Below, one piece after another: positions 39,259 through 48,407 of a stretch of 64,000 nt of DNA. Position 1 is the stretch's first letter, and every line of letters starts with the position of its first letter. Location of the stretch: the NCBI RefSeq assembly GCF_000443165.1, contig NZ_ATJV01000042.1, positions 1 through 64,000 of the forward strand. The letters run 5' to 3'. The notes below the pieces were generated by a model. The model searched no databases. It was not told the origin of the DNA and was given only the letters and a program-made list of their open reading frames with translations. Both the position numbers and the translations under genes were made by a program. The stretch comes from Thauera terpenica 58Eu (GTDB lineage Bacteria; Pseudomonadota; Gammaproteobacteria; Burkholderiales; Rhodocyclaceae).

Positions 39259-40302
<1,044 letters not shown>

Positions 40303-40421
40303 AGACGAAGACCCGCGCCGGCTCGCCGCCTGCGCCAGCCCAGCCCGACACGCGCCGAGCGCATTCACCAGCCCGTACCCACGCGCTCATCACGCGCCCG
40401 AACATGCAGGAGCTCACCCCG

Positions 40422-41555
40422 ATGGAACGCGATCAGGCACTCAAGTTCATGAACGACCTGCTGCGGCTGATGCTGCAGAAGAACGGCTCCGACCTCTTCA
40501 TCACGGTCGGCTTTCCGCCGGCGATCAAGATCGACGGCCGCATCACGCCGCAGTCGAATCAGGCCTTGCAGCCGCAGCACACCGCCGAGCTCGCACGCGC
40601 CATCATGAACGACCGTCAGGCGGCCGAGTTCGAGTCACGCAAGGAATGCAACTTCGGCATCTCGCCGGCAGGCGTGGGCCGCTTCCGCGCCAACGCCTTC
40701 GTGCAGCAGGGCAAGGTGGGGCTGGTGTTGCGCACCATCCCGCAGCGCATCCCCAAATTCGACGAACTCGGCCTGCCCGCGGTGCTCACCGACATCGCCA
40801 TGTCCAAGCGCGGCCTGGTGATCTTCGTCGGCGGCACCGGCACCGGCAAGACCACCTCACTGGCGTCGATGGTCGATTACCGCAACGAGCACAGCTACGG
40901 CCACATCATCACGGTCGAAGACCCGATCGAGTTCGTGCACAACCACAAGCACTGCATCGTCACCCAGCGCGAAATCGGCATCGACACCGACTCCTGGGAG
41001 TCCGCCCTGAAGAACACGCTGCGCCAGGCGCCCGACGTGATCCTGATGGGCGAGATCCGCGACCGCGAGACCATGAACTATGCGATCGCCTTTGCCGAGA
41101 CCGGCCACCTGTGCCTGGCCACGCTGCACGCCAACAGCGCCAACCAGGCCATCGACCGCATCATCAACTTCTTCCCCGAAGACCGTCGCCACCAATTGCT
41201 GATGGATTTGTCGCTCAACCTGCGCGCCCTGATCTCGCAGCGCCTGTTGCCGCTCAAGGAGCGCAAGGGCAGAGTGCCGGCGGTGGAGGTGATGCTGAAC
41301 TCGCCGCTGGTCTCCGACCTGATCTTCAAGGGCAACGTGCCCGAGATCAAGGAGGTCATGAAGCGCTCACGCGAGCTCGGCATGCAGACCTTCGATCAGT
41401 CCCTGTTCGACCTCTACGAGAGCGGCCACATCACCTACGAGGACGCCCTGCGCAACGCCGACTCGCTCAATGACCTGCGCCTGCAGATCAAGCTCAACAG
41501 CAAGCACGACGAGCACACCAACATCAGCGGCATCCAGCACCTCGGCATCGTCTGA
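40422..41555 (+). CDS. pilU: PilT-dependent retraction ATPase PilU
   Basis: PilT paralogue that assists retraction under load. The 377 residues start MERDQALKFMNDLLRLM, with Walker A GGTGTGKTTSLASMVDY, Walker B DVILMGEIRDRETM and GHLCLATLHANSANQAIDRI. The ATG at 40422 has GGAG 9 bases upstream; one at 40404 would add six residues. The C-terminus is longer than in PilT and charged, as in other PilU proteins. Convergent with the rRNA methyltransferase gene, 13 bases apart. Confidence 0.95.
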   Translation: MERDQALKFMNDLLRLMLQKNGSDLFITVGFPPAIKIDGRITPQSNQALQPQHTAELARAIMNDRQAAEFESRKECNFGISPAGVGRFRANAFVQQGKVGLVLRTIPQRIPKFDELGLPAVLTDIAMSKRGLVIFVGGTGTGKTTSLASMVDYRNEHSYGHIITVEDPIEFVHNHKHCIVTQREIGIDTDSWESALKNTLRQAPDVILMGEIRDRETMNYAIAFAETGHLCLATLHANSANQAIDRIINFFPEDRRHQLLMDLSLNLRALISQRLLPLKERKGRVPAVEVMLNSPLVSDLIFKGNVPEIKEVMKRSRELGMQTFDQSLFDLYESGHITYEDALRNADSLNDLRLQIKLNSKHDEHTNISGIQHLGIV

Positions 41556-41568
41556 TGCCGGCGGCGGC

Positions 41569-42744
41569 TCAGTCCGGTGCGCGCTCGGCGCCCTCACGCT
41601 CCTTGGGGCGGTTGCTGCCGGCCACCATGCGGTATTCGTAGAGCCGGCACTCCAGCGCACCGTTGAACAAGGGCGTGCGCCTGGTGGCCTTCAGCTTGAT
41701 CAGCTTTGCCAGCGCCGGATCGGCGCTGAAGATGTAGCAGCGCCAACCGCCCCAGCGCTGCTTGAGCGCATCACCCAGGCGCGGGTAGAACTCGGCCAGC
41801 TCCTCGCTCTCGCCCAGGCGCACCCCATAGGGCGGGTTGGTCACCATCACGCCTGCGGCCGCGGGCGGCATGCGCTCGAGCAGATCGGCGCGCTCCAGCG
41901 TCACGCATTTCGCCAGCCCGCCCGCATCCAGGTTCACCCGCGTGCGCCGCACCCACTCGCCGACGATATCCGAGCCATGGATCGCCAGCGCACGCGGCAC
42001 CTGGCGGCGTGCCTCAGCCGCACGGCGCACCGCCGCCCAGCCACTGCGGTCGTGATGACGAAACCTCTCGAAGCCGAAGCCGCGCCCCAGCCCGGGGGCA
42101 ATGTCGAGGGCCATCATCGCCGCCTCGATGAGGAAGGTGCCGCTGCCGCACATCGGGTCGAGCAACACCTCGCCCGGCGTCCACCCCGCCAGGCGCAGGA
42201 TGCCGGCGGCCAGGTTTTCCTTCAGCGGCGCCTCCACCGCCGCCGGCTTGAAGCCGCGTTTGAACAACGGCTCGCCCGAGGTATCGACATACAGGGTGAC
42301 GGTGTCTGCGCTGAGAAAAGCGTGAATGCGCACCGCCGGGTTCGCCGTATCCACGTCCGGGCGCCGCCCGGCGACGGTGCGAAAGTGATCGCACACCGCA
42401 TCCTTCACGCGCAAGGTGATGAACTCCAGGCTCTTCAGCGGCGACTTGCGCGCGGTGACGTAGATGCGGATGCTGTCGTCGGCGGTGAACCACTTCGCCC
42501 AGGTCACGCTGTAGGCCAGCTTGTAGATGTCCACCTCGGCGCGGTAGCGACCCTGCGCCACCTGCCACATCACGCGCGTGGCGAGACGGCTCTCGAGGTT
42601 GGCACGATGGCACACCGCCCAATCACCCTGCCACGCCACGCCGCCGTGCACCGCCTGCGCGCCCCTGGCGCCAAAGGATCGCAGCTCGTCCACCAGCAAG
42701 GCTTCGAGACCACGTGGACAGGGAGAAAAGAACGCTTCGGCCAT
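41569..42744 (-). CDS. THUMP-domain class I RNA methyltransferase (RlmL N-domain/YpsC-like)
   Basis: Probable N2-guanine 23S rRNA methyltransferase. The start at 42744 gives MAEAFFSPCPRGLEALLVDELR. The THUMP domain covers about residues 40-155; the catalytic UPF0020 domain follows with KENLAAGILRLAGW, LLDPMCGSGTFLIEAA near residue 190 and the active motif VTNPPYGVRLG near 305. At 391 residues it lacks the second methyltransferase domain (RlmK) of the E. coli fusion. A TACAAT box at 42773-42778 is a likely -10. Confidence 0.9.
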   Translation of the reverse strand: MAEAFFSPCPRGLEALLVDELRSFGARGAQAVHGGVAWQGDWAVCHRANLESRLATRVMWQVAQGRYRAEVDIYKLAYSVTWAKWFTADDSIRIYVTARKSPLKSLEFITLRVKDAVCDHFRTVAGRRPDVDTANPAVRIHAFLSADTVTLYVDTSGEPLFKRGFKPAAVEAPLKENLAAGILRLAGWTPGEVLLDPMCGSGTFLIEAAMMALDIAPGLGRGFGFERFRHHDRSGWAAVRRAAEARRQVPRALAIHGSDIVGEWVRRTRVNLDAGGLAKCVTLERADLLERMPPAAAGVMVTNPPYGVRLGESEELAEFYPRLGDALKQRWGGWRCYIFSADPALAKLIKLKATRRTPLFNGALECRLYEYRMVAGSNRPKEREGAERAPD

Positions 42745-42871
42745 TGCAGGCTCCGGACAGGGAACGGTCCGCATTGTACCGGGCACCCGCAAGCGGCGCC
42801 CGGCTGATGAAAGGCCTCGCCGCGCATTCAAACGCTTTCCGGGTGCGCCCCGGCACGGCCACAATGGAGGC

Positions 42872-43570
42872 ATGAACACCTCCCGCCTCCCCAAGCGCGC
42901 AGCCGACAACCCCACCGCCGGACCGCAGCCTGCCCTCCCGCAGCCCAACGACCACATCAGCGCCGTCCTCCTCGCCGGCGGCCAGGGCAGCCGCATGGGT
43001 GGCGTCGACAAGGGTCTGGTCGAGCTCGCCGGCCAGCCCATGGCCGCGCACGTGCTCGCCCGCCTGGCGCCCCAGGTCGACGAGCTGCTCATCAACGCCA
43101 ACCAGAACCTCGAGCGCTGGCAGAGCTTCGGCTACCCGGTATTCAGCGACGACTTCGGCGGTGCGGACGGCTTTTGCGGCCCGCTCGCCGGCCTGCATGC
43201 CGCGCTCGTGCGCGCACAGCACCCCCTGGTGCTCAGCGTGCCCTGCGACTCGCCTTTTTTGCCCACGGACCTGGTCGCGCGTCTCGCTCACGCCCTGCAT
43301 GCCAGTGCCGGCACGCACGCCAGTGCTACACAACTCGCGGTGGCGACCACCGCGGGCCGGGCGCATCCGGTGTTCTGCCTGTGCCGGCGCGAGCTCGCGC
43401 CCCAGCTCGCCGACTTCCTCGCCGCCGGCGGGCGCAAGGTCGGCGCCTGGCACAGCACACTACGGGTGGTGGCCGTGCCCTTCGACGATGATCCGGCTGC
43501 GTTTCGCAACATCAACACCGCGGCCGAGCTCGGCGCGGCGGAGCAGGATCTGAAGCACAGCACAGCCTGA
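42872..43570 (+). CDS. mobA: Molybdenum cofactor guanylyltransferase
   Basis: Adds GMP to molybdopterin to form the bis-MGD cofactor of enzymes such as nitrate reductase. The 232 residues show the nucleotide-binding [19 protein letters not shown] near residue 31, [21 protein letters not shown] and the acidic [11 protein letters not shown]. The N-terminal 28 residues before this are extra and Pro/Ala-rich. GGAGG stands directly before the ATG at 42872. No other molybdenum genes are in the window. Confidence 0.95.
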   Translation: MNTSRLPKRAADNPTAGPQPALPQPNDHISAVLLAGGQGSRMGGVDKGLVELAGQPMAAHVLARLAPQVDELLINANQNLERWQSFGYPVFSDDFGGADGFCGPLAGLHAALVRAQHPLVLSVPCDSPFLPTDLVARLAHALHASAGTHASATQLAVATTAGRAHPVFCLCRRELAPQLADFLAAGGRKVGAWHSTLRVVAVPFDDDPAAFRNINTAAELGAAEQDLKHSTA

Positions 43571-43643
43571 GCTTGCCTGCGGGCTGGACGGATCGCCAGG
43601 TCGATGCAAGACTGCGCCCGGTCAATCGCCTACGGAGCAAACA

Positions 43644-44984
43644 ATGCAGACCTACGACTACATCGCCATCGGCGGCGGCAGCGGCGGCGTGGCCAGCGCA
43701 CGGCGCGCCGCAGAATACGGCGCACGCGTGCTGGTGGTGGAGGCCGCGCGCCTGGGCGGCACCTGCGTGAACGTGGGCTGCGTGCCCAAGAAGGTGATGT
43801 GGTACGCCTCCGACATCGCACAAACCTTGCGCGACGCCGCCGGCTACGGCTTCAGCGTGGGCGAGAGCGCATTCGACTGGTCAGCGCTCAAGCTGCGCCG
43901 CGACGCCTATATCGCTCGCCTCAACGAGGTCTATGCCAATCTGCTCGACAAGGCGGGCGTCGATGTCGTCAGGGGCTTTGCGCAGTTCATTGACGCACAG
44001 ACCATCGAGGTCGACGGCCAGCGCTTCAGCGCGCCGCACATCGTCATCGCCACCGGCGGGCTGCCAGTCGTGCCCGCCATCGAAGGCGCCGAACTGGGCA
44101 TGGACTCCGACGGCTTCTTCGCCCTCGAACAACAGCCCCGGCGAGTGGCGATCGTCGGTGCGGGTTATATCGCAGTGGAGCTGGCCGGCGTGTTCAAGGG
44201 CCTGGGCAGCGAAGTCGACATGCTGGTGCGCGGCCCCCATCTGCTGCGCCACTTCGACGCCATGGTGCGCGACGAACTCGCCACCCACATGCAGGACAGC
44301 GGCCTGCGCCTGCATTTTGGCAGCGAGATCGAATCCATCGTCCGCCAGGCCGACGGCGCCCTGCAGATCAGCTGCAAGGACGGCCACACCCTGCAGGTCG
44401 ACGCCTTGCTGTGGGCCACCGGCCGCCGCGCCAACACCGACCGCCTGCAACTGGACGCCGCCGGGCTCAGCGCCGACGACCACGGCATGATCAGGACCGA
44501 TGCCTTTCAGAACACCACCGTGCCCGGCATCTACGCCATCGGCGACATCACCGGTGAGGCCGAGCTGACGCCGGTGGCGATTGCCGCCGGACGCAAGCTG
44601 GCCGCGCGTCTGTTCCTGAACCAGGCCGACAGCCGGCTTGACTACGAGGGCATCCCCAGCGTGGTCTTCAGCCACCCGCCGATCGGCACCGTCGGCCTCA
44701 CCGAAGACGAAGCCCGCAAGCGCTTCGACGACGTCAAGGTGTACGCGACGCGCTTCACCGACATGTACCACGCCCTCACCGAGCACCGCCCCAAGACCGC
44801 GATGAAACTGGTGTGCGCGGGCGCCAACGAACGCATCGTCGGCCTGCACATCATTGGCAAGGGCGCCGACGAGATGCTGCAAGGCTTTGCCGTCGCGCTC
44901 AAGATGGGCGCCTGCAAGGCCGACTTCGACCGCACGGTCGCCATCCACCCCACCAGCGCCGAAGAACTCGTCACCCTGCGCTAG
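43644..44984 (+). CDS. gor: Glutathione-disulfide reductase
   Basis: FAD enzyme that uses NADPH to reduce glutathione disulfide. The 446 residues have the FAD motif [15 protein letters not shown], the redox-active disulfide [13 protein letters not shown], the NADPH-binding [13 protein letters not shown] and the C-terminal His-Glu pair in [15 protein letters not shown]. The molybdenum gene mobA is upstream; the small gene at 45006 starts 21 bases downstream. Confidence 0.96.
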   Translation: MQTYDYIAIGGGSGGVASARRAAEYGARVLVVEAARLGGTCVNVGCVPKKVMWYASDIAQTLRDAAGYGFSVGESAFDWSALKLRRDAYIARLNEVYANLLDKAGVDVVRGFAQFIDAQTIEVDGQRFSAPHIVIATGGLPVVPAIEGAELGMDSDGFFALEQQPRRVAIVGAGYIAVELAGVFKGLGSEVDMLVRGPHLLRHFDAMVRDELATHMQDSGLRLHFGSEIESIVRQADGALQISCKDGHTLQVDALLWATGRRANTDRLQLDAAGLSADDHGMIRTDAFQNTTVPGIYAIGDITGEAELTPVAIAAGRKLAARLFLNQADSRLDYEGIPSVVFSHPPIGTVGLTEDEARKRFDDVKVYATRFTDMYHALTEHRPKTAMKLVCAGANERIVGLHIIGKGADEMLQGFAVALKMGACKADFDRTVAIHPTSAEELVTLR

Positions 44985-45005
44985 GACACCAGGACAGCCC
45001 ACAGC

Positions 45006-45287
45006 ATGCCGCCCACCACTCCGCCCAATGCCCCACCCATGACTTACGAACAACATCTCGACGAAGTCGCCACCCTGCTCTTCGAGCTTTATGAGCAAAC
45101 CGAGGACGCGGCCATCAAGCTCGTGATGGCCGCGCAGGCGGACGATTTCTTCAGCCCGCATGACGATGATCCGTCCATGTGCACCCTGGAACGCGCGCAG
45201 GCCGATGCGCGCAGCGTGATGCGCAAATACGGCGCAGGGCAGCGACCGACCACCACGAAGGTGCCACCAAGGCCCCCGCGCCCTTGA
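45006..45287 (+). CDS. Small hypothetical protein
   Basis: I do not recognise a family. The frame encodes 93 residues; a start at 45042 (MTYEQHLDEVATLLFELYEQ) would give 81. The core is acidic and helical, followed by a MRKYGAGQ segment and a Pro/Arg-rich tail. It follows gor directly and ends where the accessory patch with the resolvase remnant begins, so the tail could be altered by that insertion. AGGA lies about 10 bases before the first ATG. Confidence 0.5.
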   Translation: MPPTTPPNAPPMTYEQHLDEVATLLFELYEQTEDAAIKLVMAAQADDFFSPHDDDPSMCTLERAQADARSVMRKYGAGQRPTTTKVPPRPPRP

Positions 45288-45356
45288 CTGTCACGCCGTC
45301 GAGACTGTTGAAGAGCAACTCGGCAGATGGTTGATGCCGCGAAGCACAAAGAGTGA

Positions 45357-45599
45357 GCGCCCGGCTGGCGTTGTCGTGTCGACCCACGGTTCCGCAAGGG
45401 AACGCAGCCCGGCCCCTATCGTGCGCAGCTTGTCGGCAATTTCCAGAAGGTCACGGGTAGAACGGGCGAGGCAGTCAAGCCGTGTCACCTTCACCACATC
45501 ACCAGCCCGCAGGTGATCGAGCATCCGGCCCAGCTCGGGCCTGTCACGCTGCGCCCCGCTGGCTTTTTCCTCAAACAGACGCATGCAATCTTCTATCAC
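45357..45599 (-). pseudogene. Remnant of a serine recombinase (resolvase)
   Basis: About 81 codons match the middle of Tn3-type resolvases: LFEEKASGAQRDRPELGRML, VVKVTRLDCLARSTRDLLEI and LRSLAEPWVDTTTPAGR. The N-terminal part with the catalytic Ser (YARVS-type strand) is missing, and a stop codon lies directly upstream of the frame. The sequence after TTPAGR stops resembling a resolvase, so the C-terminal half and the DNA-binding domain are lost too. It is a decayed fragment. The rest of the 443-base gap (45288-45730) holds no other gene. Confidence 0.8.
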
Positions 45600-45687
45600 C
45601 CATGAAACCGCCTATCGCCGGGGTGTGGCGTTCATGCTGCAAAACTTAGGATTTTTGCGAAGACAGAGCTTACTCCCATCTTTTTGT

Positions 45688-45705
45688 TGTAGTAACATGG
45701 CTACA
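45688..45705. promoter_or_regulatory. Inverted repeat, likely operator of the Phd/PIN pair
   Basis: TGTAG, 8 bases, CTACA lies 25 bases before the antitoxin start. Antitoxins of the Phd/VapB type bind such palindromes over their own promoter. A second short palindrome CGTATACG follows at 45713-45720. Confidence 0.5.
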
Positions 45706-45730
45706 TCATTCACGTATACGAGGTACCGCC

Positions 45731-45985
45731 ATGACCATCACCACCTTGACAAGCCGCGAGTTCAACCAAGGGGCGAGCGAGGCAAAACGGGCCGCAAACA
45801 AGGGGCCGGTGTTCATCACAGATCGAGGCCGACCGGCCCATGTGCTTATGAGTTTTGAAGACTATCAACGGCTCACAAAGCAGCGGCGCAACATTGCCGA
45901 TGCGCTGGCAATGCCGGGTATCGCCGACATCGAGTTTGATCCACCGCGTGTGACCATCAAACCCCGGCCGGTTGATTTCTCATGA
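45731..45985 (+). CDS. Type II antitoxin, Phd/YefM family
   Basis: DNA-binding antitoxin. The 84 residues begin MTITTLTSREFNQGASEAKRAA, followed by KGPVFITDRGRPAHVLMSFEDYQRL, the standard Phd fold; the C-terminal third (IEFDPPRV) would wrap the toxin. Its stop overlaps the toxin start by four bases (ATGA). It lies next to the resolvase remnant in an area with more A+T than the surrounding genes, which fits acquisition by transfer. Confidence 0.9.
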   Translation: MTITTLTSREFNQGASEAKRAANKGPVFITDRGRPAHVLMSFEDYQRLTKQRRNIADALAMPGIADIEFDPPRVTIKPRPVDFS

Positions 45986-46410
45986 TGTTTGTTCTCGATA
46001 CCAACGTGGTGTCCGAGCTGCGCAAGGTGCGGGCTGGCAAGGCCGATGCGAACGTGACGGCATGGACGGAAAGCGTTGATGCCGCCGACCTCTTTGTGTC
46101 AGCCATCACCATCATGGAACTGGAGCTTGGCGTTCTGTCGATTGAGCGAACGGACGCCACCCAGGGGGCCATGCTGCGCTCGTGGCTGGAGCAACACGTA
46201 TTGCCCGAGTTCACCGGCCGCACGCTGCCTGTCGATACTGCCGTGGCGCTGCGCTGCGCCCGCTTGCATGTACCCGACAAGCGCGGTGAGCGCGATGCAC
46301 TCATTGCGGCAACAGCCCTTGTGCATGGCATGACGGTAGTTACTCGCAACGTCGCTGATTTCAAGCTCACAGGCGTGGCCATCCTCAATCCGTGGGAGGC
46401 GATGCAATGA
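45982..46410 (+). CDS. Type II toxin, PIN domain (VapC/FitB-like ribonuclease)
   Basis: PIN-domain RNase toxin. The 142 residues carry the acidic residues in FVLDTNVVSELRK, ITIMELELGVLSIE, GERDALIAATALVHGM and RNVADF, as in FitB and VapC. It overlaps the Phd antitoxin gene. The pairing of a Phd-type antitoxin with a PIN toxin is common in proteobacteria. Expected role: plasmid or island stabilisation, or stress response. Confidence 0.9.
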   Translation: MMFVLDTNVVSELRKVRAGKADANVTAWTESVDAADLFVSAITIMELELGVLSIERTDATQGAMLRSWLEQHVLPEFTGRTLPVDTAVALRCARLHVPDKRGERDALIAATALVHGMTVVTRNVADFKLTGVAILNPWEAMQ

Positions 46411-46590
46411 CGCTGCGCATCACTCGTGCAAGATGGGTTCGGGTATCGCTGGAGGTCAAGGCTTTCATTTCATGCTCCGGCTGAACCATGGACAAAATTC
46501 AGCACAATGTGCTGGTGTCAAAATCATGCCCCTGGTCCTGAACCTTTGGTCCTGAGTCTCCAGCCCCGCCCCTTCTTCCGCCTTTCCGCT

Positions 46591-46648
46591 TGTCAAAACT
46601 TGACACAATGCTCGCCGCATTGTCAGGTCTGGCCGCGCAAGCCTGTCA
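46591..46648 (+). promoter_or_regulatory. Cluster of TGTC sites upstream of the pilin promoter (candidate PilR sites)
   Basis: TGTCA occurs at 46591, as its inverse TGACA at 46601-46605, and again as TGTC at 46621 and 46644; a further GGTGTC lies near 46515. PilR of Pseudomonas is known to bind repeated sites containing TGTC upstream of pilA. The spacing to the -24 box (about 45-100 bases) fits an enhancer. The rest of 46411-46680 shows only a small palindrome CAGCAC-aat-GTGCTG (46500-46514); I see no gene in it. Confidence 0.6.
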
Positions 46649-46689
46649 AACCAGCGGAACTACATCACGCAAACCACTCCCAAACAAGC

Positions 46690-46705
46690 TGGCACGCTGA
46701 TTGCT
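46690..46705 (+). promoter_or_regulatory. Sigma-54 promoter of the pilin gene
   Basis: TGGCACG, four bases, TTGCT matches the sigma-54 consensus fully, with the -24 GG at 46691-46692 and the -12 GC at 46703-46704. The predicted start of transcription is near 46717, about 38 bases before the pilin ATG at 46755. pilA genes in Pseudomonas and Azoarcus are likewise controlled by RpoN and PilR. Confidence 0.9.
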
Positions 46706-46754
46706 TTAGTCAATCCAAGCGGAAACACCGCCAGACCTCCAAGGAGCAACGCAA

Positions 46755-46934
46755 ATGAAAAAGATGCAAAAGGGCTTCACCCTGATCGAGTTGATGATCG
46801 TCGTGGCGATCATCGGCATTCTGGCCGCGATCGCGATTCCGCAGTTCAGCGAGTACACCAGGAAGAGCGAAAACAAGGTCGCCCAGACCGACGCACGCAA
46901 CTTCCTCACTGCTGCCATCGCCAACTCAAACTAA
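46755..46934 (+). CDS. pilA: Short type IVa pilin (N-terminal domain only)
   Basis: Only 59 residues as precursor and 52 after cleavage at Gly7/Phe8 by the prepilin peptidase. The leader MKKMQKG and the mature start [24 protein letters not shown] are canonical, including Glu5. Ordinary type IVa pilins have about 140-160 residues; here the globular domain is absent and the protein ends TAAIANSN. Mature aromatic residues are Phe1, Phe24, Tyr27 and Phe43. AAGGAG lies 8 bases before the ATG. A secreted companion gene follows after 21 bases. Short pilins of this kind are known as PilA-N in Geobacter and as PilA in Azoarcus BH72 (from memory). Not a truncated pseudogene as far as I can see: promoter, start, leader and partner are intact. 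Confidence 0.92.
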   Translation: MKKMQKGFTLIELMIVVAIIGILAAIAIPQFSEYTRKSENKVAQTDARNFLTAAIANSN

Positions 46935-46955
46935 GCAGCCCTCGGAGATACAGAC

Positions 46956-47375
46956 ATGAAAAAGATTATTGCGGCGCTTATCCTGGGCAGCCTTTCTTCA
47001 CTTTCGTTTGCCGTCACCCCCTGCGATGGCACGGCAGCAAAGAAAGCTTCCGTAAAGAAAGCAGACACTCCTACATTCATCAAAACCGACTTCACGTTCA
47101 ACTGCTCGAACAACTCGTTTGTCGTCTACACCGAGCAAAGCGCCACCGTTCTGACTGTAGGGGCGACCTCGGCAAAGGGGAGTGAATACTTCGGCGGACA
47201 TACGGATGGTGGCGCTGTAAAATCATACGGACCCTGCGAAGCCAAGGATTGCGTTGCCGATGACGCCACAGCCGGCGACACCAAAGCGAAGGAAGATGCG
47301 GAGAAAGATGCGGAAGCTGATGGCGGTGGCGGCGCGGGCGGCGGCGCGGGCGGCGGCGCGGGCGACGGCAGCTAA
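46956..47375 (+). CDS. Secreted pilin-companion protein (PilB of Azoarcus / PilA-C-like)
   Basis: 139 residues with a clear signal peptide (MKKIIAALILGSLSSLSFA, cut after residue 19). The mature part has four Cys (23, 50, 94, 99), so up to two disulfides, a beta-rich middle (FIKTDFTFNCSNNSFVVYTEQ), an acidic Lys/Asp/Glu segment and a Gly/Ala-rich tail of repeated GGGA. GGAG lies 8 bases before the ATG. It is co-transcribed with the short pilin and may supply the globular part that the pilin lacks. Codon use is less GC-biased than in neighbours. In-frame sequence beyond the TAA stop remains protein-like for about 25 codons; see findings. The name pilB is avoided because it usually means the extension ATPase. 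Confidence 0.75.
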   Translation: MKKIIAALILGSLSSLSFAVTPCDGTAAKKASVKKADTPTFIKTDFTFNCSNNSFVVYTEQSATVLTVGATSAKGSEYFGGHTDGGAVKSYGPCEAKDCVADDATAGDTKAKEDAEKDAEADGGGGAGGGAGGGAGDGS

Positions 47376-47453
47376 CGGACGGGCTGCACGTATCAAGCCT
47401 ACAAAATCAAGGCTGGCCTACAGTCCAAAGATATCGAAGCTTCGCTGAGCCCC

Positions 47454-47499
47454 AAAAAAACACACCGCTGTGGCGTCCGCCGCGGCGGTGTGTTTTTTT
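47454..47499. terminator. Bidirectional rho-independent terminator after the pilin pair
   Basis: An A run, then CACACCGC paired with GCGGTGTG around a GC-rich loop, then a T run of seven. The hairpin ends the pilin transcript 80 bases after the companion gene and separates it from the ABC permease gene. A TTGACA at 47519-47524 just downstream could start a new message, but its -10 match is weak. Nothing else is seen in the 200-base gap. Confidence 0.85.
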
Positions 47500-47575
47500 C
47501 AGAACAGAGCCTGCAAAATTGACACCACACAGACAACACACCACGATGCCTTGCCAGACCCTCGAGTGATGCACG

Positions 47576-48385
47576 ATGTTGTTCACCCCCAACCTGCGCC
47601 CTTCGCTGCGCCTCGCCTTCCGTGCCCGCTTTCTGTCGTTCTCGCTCTGGCTCGCCATCGCCTTGGCGATCGCGGTGCCGCTGGCGGCCAACTTCAGCGG
47701 TCGTCAGCCCGCCACCGTCGGGCTTGACGTCGGCCTGTCGCTGATTCGCCTCGCCCTTCCCGTGCTCACGGTTCTGCTTTTGCAGGAGTTGGTCTGCCGC
47801 GAGTTCGACCGCAAGCTGTTTCTGGTGTCACTGACCTACCCGCGCCCGCGCCACCACTTCCTGCTCGGCCGCGTGGCCGCGATCGGTGTGCTGCTGGCCG
47901 GCCTGCTCCTGATACTGGCCGTGTTGCTCGCCGGTCTCGTCACCTGGATCAGCTCGGACTACGCCCAGACAACCCCCCCTGCGCTCGGCCTTCCCTATGC
48001 GCTCACCATTGCCTTCATCGCGCTGGACCTGCTGGCGGGACTGGCGCTGGGCACCTTGCTTGCCGTTGTCGCCAGCACGCCGGCTTTCGTGCTCATCGGC
48101 ACGCTGGGCTTCATGCTCATGGCACGCTCCTTCTCCGCGATTGTCGCCTTGCTGGAGCGCGACAGCACGCTGGTCAGCCATGCCGAGACCTATCAATCGT
48201 CGCTCGGCATGCTGGGGCTGTTGCTGCCGGATCTGGGCGCCCTCGATGTGCGCATGGTGGCGCTCTACGGGCACTGGTCCTTGCTGCCTGCCAACTGGGC
48301 ACAAAGCGCATTGGCCACCCTGGCTTACGCCGCTGCCCTGCTCGGGCTGGCGGTATGGGCGCTGAACCGCAAGCGCCTGGCATGA
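47576..48385 (+). CDS. ABC-2 type transporter permease
   Basis: Integral membrane protein of 269 residues with six hydrophobic segments. After a first helix (about 25-42), there is a cytoplasmic LQELVCREFDRKLFLVSLTYPRPRHHFLLGR loop of the kind that contacts the ATPase, then strongly hydrophobic helices and a final NRKRLA tail. It lacks a fused ATPase or substrate-binding partner and so is probably an exporter subunit working with the ATPase encoded at 50033. The TPR-like gene follows after 22 bases. Confidence 0.8.
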   Translation: MLFTPNLRPSLRLAFRARFLSFSLWLAIALAIAVPLAANFSGRQPATVGLDVGLSLIRLALPVLTVLLLQELVCREFDRKLFLVSLTYPRPRHHFLLGRVAAIGVLLAGLLLILAVLLAGLVTWISSDYAQTTPPALGLPYALTIAFIALDLLAGLALGTLLAVVASTPAFVLIGTLGFMLMARSFSAIVALLERDSTLVSHAETYQSSLGMLGLLLPDLGALDVRMVALYGHWSLLPANWAQSALATLAYAAALLGLAVWALNRKRLA

Positions 48386-48407
48386 TCAGAAAGGCGGGCT
48401 CCTCACC

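Noticed and set aside
46426-46758. 110-codon frame across the pilin control region
   Set aside because: It overlaps the sigma-54 promoter and TGTC sites and encodes a Cys/Trp/Pro-rich product without coding character.
46755-46934. Short pilin as a frameshifted pseudogene of a full-length pilin
   Set aside because: No globular-domain sequence continues in another frame before the companion gene at 46956, and promoter, leader and ribosome sites are all intact.
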